A stretch of 24,341 nucleotides of DNA from JAERML01 sp035687895 (GTDB lineage Bacteria > Bacteroidota > Ignavibacteria > UBA10030 > UBA6906): positions 1 to 24,341 of the forward strand of contig DASRUE010000138.1 of NCBI GenBank assembly GCA_035687895.1, in the 5' to 3' direction. The first letter of the stretch is position 1, and the number at the start of each line of letters is the position of its first letter. Of the stretch, positions 22,832 through 24,341 are shown one piece after another. The translations under genes were made by a program, and so were the position numbers. Below the pieces are notes generated by a model, which was not told the DNA's origin, did not search any database, and saw nothing but the letters and a program-made list of their open reading frames with translations.

Positions 22832-23119
22832 TCACCGGGTAAGGTTGCGAATTTGCAAGAGACAGCGACGCGAGCAGGGTCTGTGCTCGGGCCACAAAGT
22901 ACAGTCCTTGATATGGAGTTTGGTTGGCAGGAGAGCGGATGATACCGCAGCAAGGCCGGCCGACAATGCGACCGCCCCCTGCTTGTTTGTTTCCGGACAG
23001 ATGACAAAATGCCCGCGGCGACACCGGGTGTAGACTTCAACAGCGCCCGGGAGGACCAGGGCCAAGGCAACAAAAAGAACAATGAAGCTGAGTAAGAAAA
23101 GTCCAACTTGATAAATCAC
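22832..23119 (-). CDS. Single-pass membrane protein with conserved-looking Cys motifs
   Basis: A 95-residue protein from a GTG start at 23119 (GGGAGGTG 6-7 nt upstream). Residues 2-24 form one membrane helix (IYQVGLFLLSFIVLFVALAL). The soluble part has TRCRRGHFVICPETNK (C33, C41), a helical ALSAGLAAVSSALL segment and a C-terminal KDCTLWPEHRPCSRRC (C73, C82, C86). The CPET and C-x-LWPE-x3-C-x3-C patterns recur, from memory, in small uncharacterised membrane proteins of anaerobic bacteria; I cannot name a characterised member. Five cysteines suggest metal or cluster binding near the membrane surface. It follows the duplicated Cys-repeat protein by 38 nt and precedes the hydrogenase operon. Confidence 0.68.
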   Translation of the reverse strand: MIYQVGLFLLSFIVLFVALALVLPGAVEVYTRCRRGHFVICPETNKQGAVALSAGLAAVSSALLPTKLHIKDCTLWPEHRPCSRRCLLQIRNLTR

Positions 23120-23157
23120 GGCACACCTCCCATCATCCCCAGGGAAAAACACGAATC

Positions 23158-23514
23158 TCACCCACTTCGTGCTCCGGTCTTGAACCGCTCGCGGAGTTGT
23201 CCTCCTTCGATGACCTGAACAATCAAAGGGAAATACCTGTCCAGTGCACATTCCACGTCGTTCCGAATACTGCATTCTCCAGTCTTCGATTGGTGGACGC
23301 ACACACCGCATACCTTACTCCGGAGCTGGTCTTCATACGGACCAATCGCAGTGCTGTACGTGGAGTTCACCACCTCGATGATTTGAGGGAAGTAGTGCCG
23401 TATCGCACATTCCCGATCACGGGAGAGGTGGCATCCCCTGTGTCCGTCGCCGTCCACACATTTTCTGCACACGGTATCCCGTATCAACTCCCAATACTGT
23501 TGCTCGGTCGGCAT
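23158..23514 (-). CDS. Soluble protein built of two copies of a four-Cys repeat
   Basis: A 118-residue protein that is an internal duplication. Repeat 1 starts IRDTVCRKCVDGDG and ends CAIRHYFPQIIEVV; repeat 2 starts LRSKVCGVCVHQSK and ends CALDRYFPLIVQVI. In each the cysteines are spaced C-x2-C-x8-C-x7-C (16, 19, 28, 36 and 69, 72, 81, 89), followed by a helix containing YFP. Each unit looks like one metal site (zinc or iron-sulfur). The start at 23514 (MPTEQQYW) has GGGAGG 8 nt upstream. I do not know a named family. It sits between tonB and the one-TM Cys protein, upstream of the hydrogenase genes. Confidence 0.75.
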   Translation of the reverse strand: MPTEQQYWELIRDTVCRKCVDGDGHRGCHLSRDRECAIRHYFPQIIEVVNSTYSTAIGPYEDQLRSKVCGVCVHQSKTGECSIRNDVECALDRYFPLIVQVIEGGQLRERFKTGARSG

Positions 23515-23558
23515 GTGGCGGTCCTCCCAATGCTGTGAGACGTGTGAGAACACAACGA

Positions 23559-24314
23559 TCAGCTTGGTGTCTGGTCTTTCAACCGGAACTTAAACGGTAT
23601 GGCCACCCACACACGCACCGGGCCATTGTTCATGACCGCGGGCGTGAAGAGAAATTTCGAAGCGGCTTCCAGAGCCGAATCGTTGAAAATCTCCGTTGTG
23701 GATTTGATAATGACGGTCTTCTTTGGTGTACCATCCTTATCGACCAGAATCTTTACCCAAACAGTCCCTTCAAGCCCGGCCCGCAACGCCATGGGGGGAT
23801 AGGCTGGTATCACCTTTCTCACGATCTGAGGCTCTTTCTCAACAGCAATGAATTCGTCCATTCCTGGTTCGTCGTCAATCACAATGTCCTGGGTGATCTG
23901 AACACCGCCATCACCGTCAAACTGCTCGATCATCGGGGATGGAGTGGAACTGAGTTCCTGCTGTGTCGCGATTGTCTGTTCGGGGCTGACTTCCGCATCA
24001 GGCACCGGCACCGGTACACCCACGGTGGGCTTCGCGATCGCTGCCACACTTACCGATGGTGGGGGTGGCGCAGCAGAGATGGAGGGCGGCGGTCCGAGGT
24101 CGCTGTACTTCAGCATTTTCACCGCGACCATCGGCACCTCATCCTCTTCACCACCGAGGAACTTCACGATGTAGGGTGTGCTGATAACGGCAACGTGGAT
24201 GACAACGGAAATCACCAGTCCACGCATAAAGTTCTTCTGAAGAACCGCCTTCACTTCTGATCGGCCGTAGGGGGCAAGGATCCCCTCAGTTGATACATTC
24301 ATGACTTTGTTCAT
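23559..24314 (-). CDS. tonB: TonB-family energy transducer
   Basis: A 251-residue TonB-type protein coupling inner-membrane energy to outer-membrane transport. It has a short cytoplasmic N-terminus, one membrane anchor (residues ~31-50, RGLVISVVIHVAVISTPYIV), a Pro-rich periplasmic linker (GPPPSISAAPPPPSVSVAA and PTVGVPVPVPDAE), and the C-terminal TonB domain from about residue 165. That domain contains IPAYPPMALRAGLEGTVWV, DKDGTPKKTVI, SALEAASKFLFTPAV and PFKFRL. AAGGAGG precedes the ATG by 8 nt. No exbB or exbD is visible inside the window; they may lie upstream, since this gene begins only 27 nt from the right edge. Confidence 0.93.
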   Translation of the reverse strand: MNKVMNVSTEGILAPYGRSEVKAVLQKNFMRGLVISVVIHVAVISTPYIVKFLGGEEDEVPMVAVKMLKYSDLGPPPSISAAPPPPSVSVAAIAKPTVGVPVPVPDAEVSPEQTIATQQELSSTPSPMIEQFDGDGGVQITQDIVIDDEPGMDEFIAVEKEPQIVRKVIPAYPPMALRAGLEGTVWVKILVDKDGTPKKTVIIKSTTEIFNDSALEAASKFLFTPAVMNNGPVRVWVAIPFKFRLKDQTPS

Positions 24315-24341
24315 TGCTCTGCCTCCTTCAGTTCCAGTGGG

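Noticed and set aside
22437..23106. Overlapping minus-strand open frames upstream of hydB (22437-22760 and 22753-23106)
   Set aside because: The first lies mostly inside hydB in another frame. The second is a shifted frame of the one-TM Cys protein, whose own frame has a membrane helix, Cys motifs and a ribosome-binding site.
1..24341. CRISPR arrays, tRNA/rRNA genes, intact insertion sequences
   Set aside because: No regularly spaced repeats, no tRNA-like T-arm or anticodon arrangement, and no transposase motif were seen on either strand.

Overview
This window reads as accessory metabolism from an anaerobic or facultatively anaerobic bacterium. Every convincing gene lies on the minus strand. 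It holds a 2-oxoacid:ferredoxin oxidoreductase, an NADP-type cytosolic [NiFe]-hydrogenase of the group 3b (sulfhydrogenase-like) kind, several ferredoxins, a CcmF cytochrome c maturation protein and a TonB protein. The TonB implies a Gram-negative envelope. The combination fits a member of the Bacteroidota/Chlorobiota (FCB) group, for example an Ignavibacteria-like lineage. That placement is inference from gene content and protein style only.

Region A (1-4529), in transcription order from high to low coordinates: an isocitrate/homoisocitrate/isopropylmalate dehydrogenase-family enzyme, an HMG-CoA-lyase-like DRE-TIM metallolyase, a CaiB/BaiF family III CoA-transferase, and the large subunit of an aconitase/isopropylmalate dehydratase cut by the window edge. 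Together they suggest conversion of a branched C5-C7 hydroxy-di/tricarboxylic acid through a CoA thioester. Region B (4646-5777): a polytopic membrane protein with a His-rich tail and two half-size ferritin/rubrerythrin-like helical-hairpin proteins.

Region C (5870-15370) looks like one long operon with mostly 1-50 nt gaps: ccmF, a 4Fe ferredoxin, an Acg-type nitroreductase, a methionine gamma-lyase-like PLP enzyme, an acetyl-CoA hydrolase/CoA-transferase, then a VOR-type oxidoreductase (delta, alpha, beta, gamma) with two tiny membrane proteins inserted between delta and alpha. A coherent reading is methionine to 2-oxobutyrate to propionyl-CoA to a carboxylic acid, with electrons going to ferredoxin.

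Region D (15371-16498) has no intact gene. It contains the decayed remains of a second hydrogenase: a frameshifted hoxY and the last ~40 codons of hoxU, with hoxH absent. Region E (16499-22614) is an intact hydBGDA-order group 3b hydrogenase operon with a stand-alone cyclic-nucleotide-binding-fold gene inserted between hydB and hydG, followed by a maturation endopeptidase and two exported proteins. Region F (22832-24314) holds a one-TM Cys-rich protein, a soluble protein made of two copies of a four-Cys repeat, and tonB. No tRNA, rRNA, CRISPR array or insertion sequence was seen.
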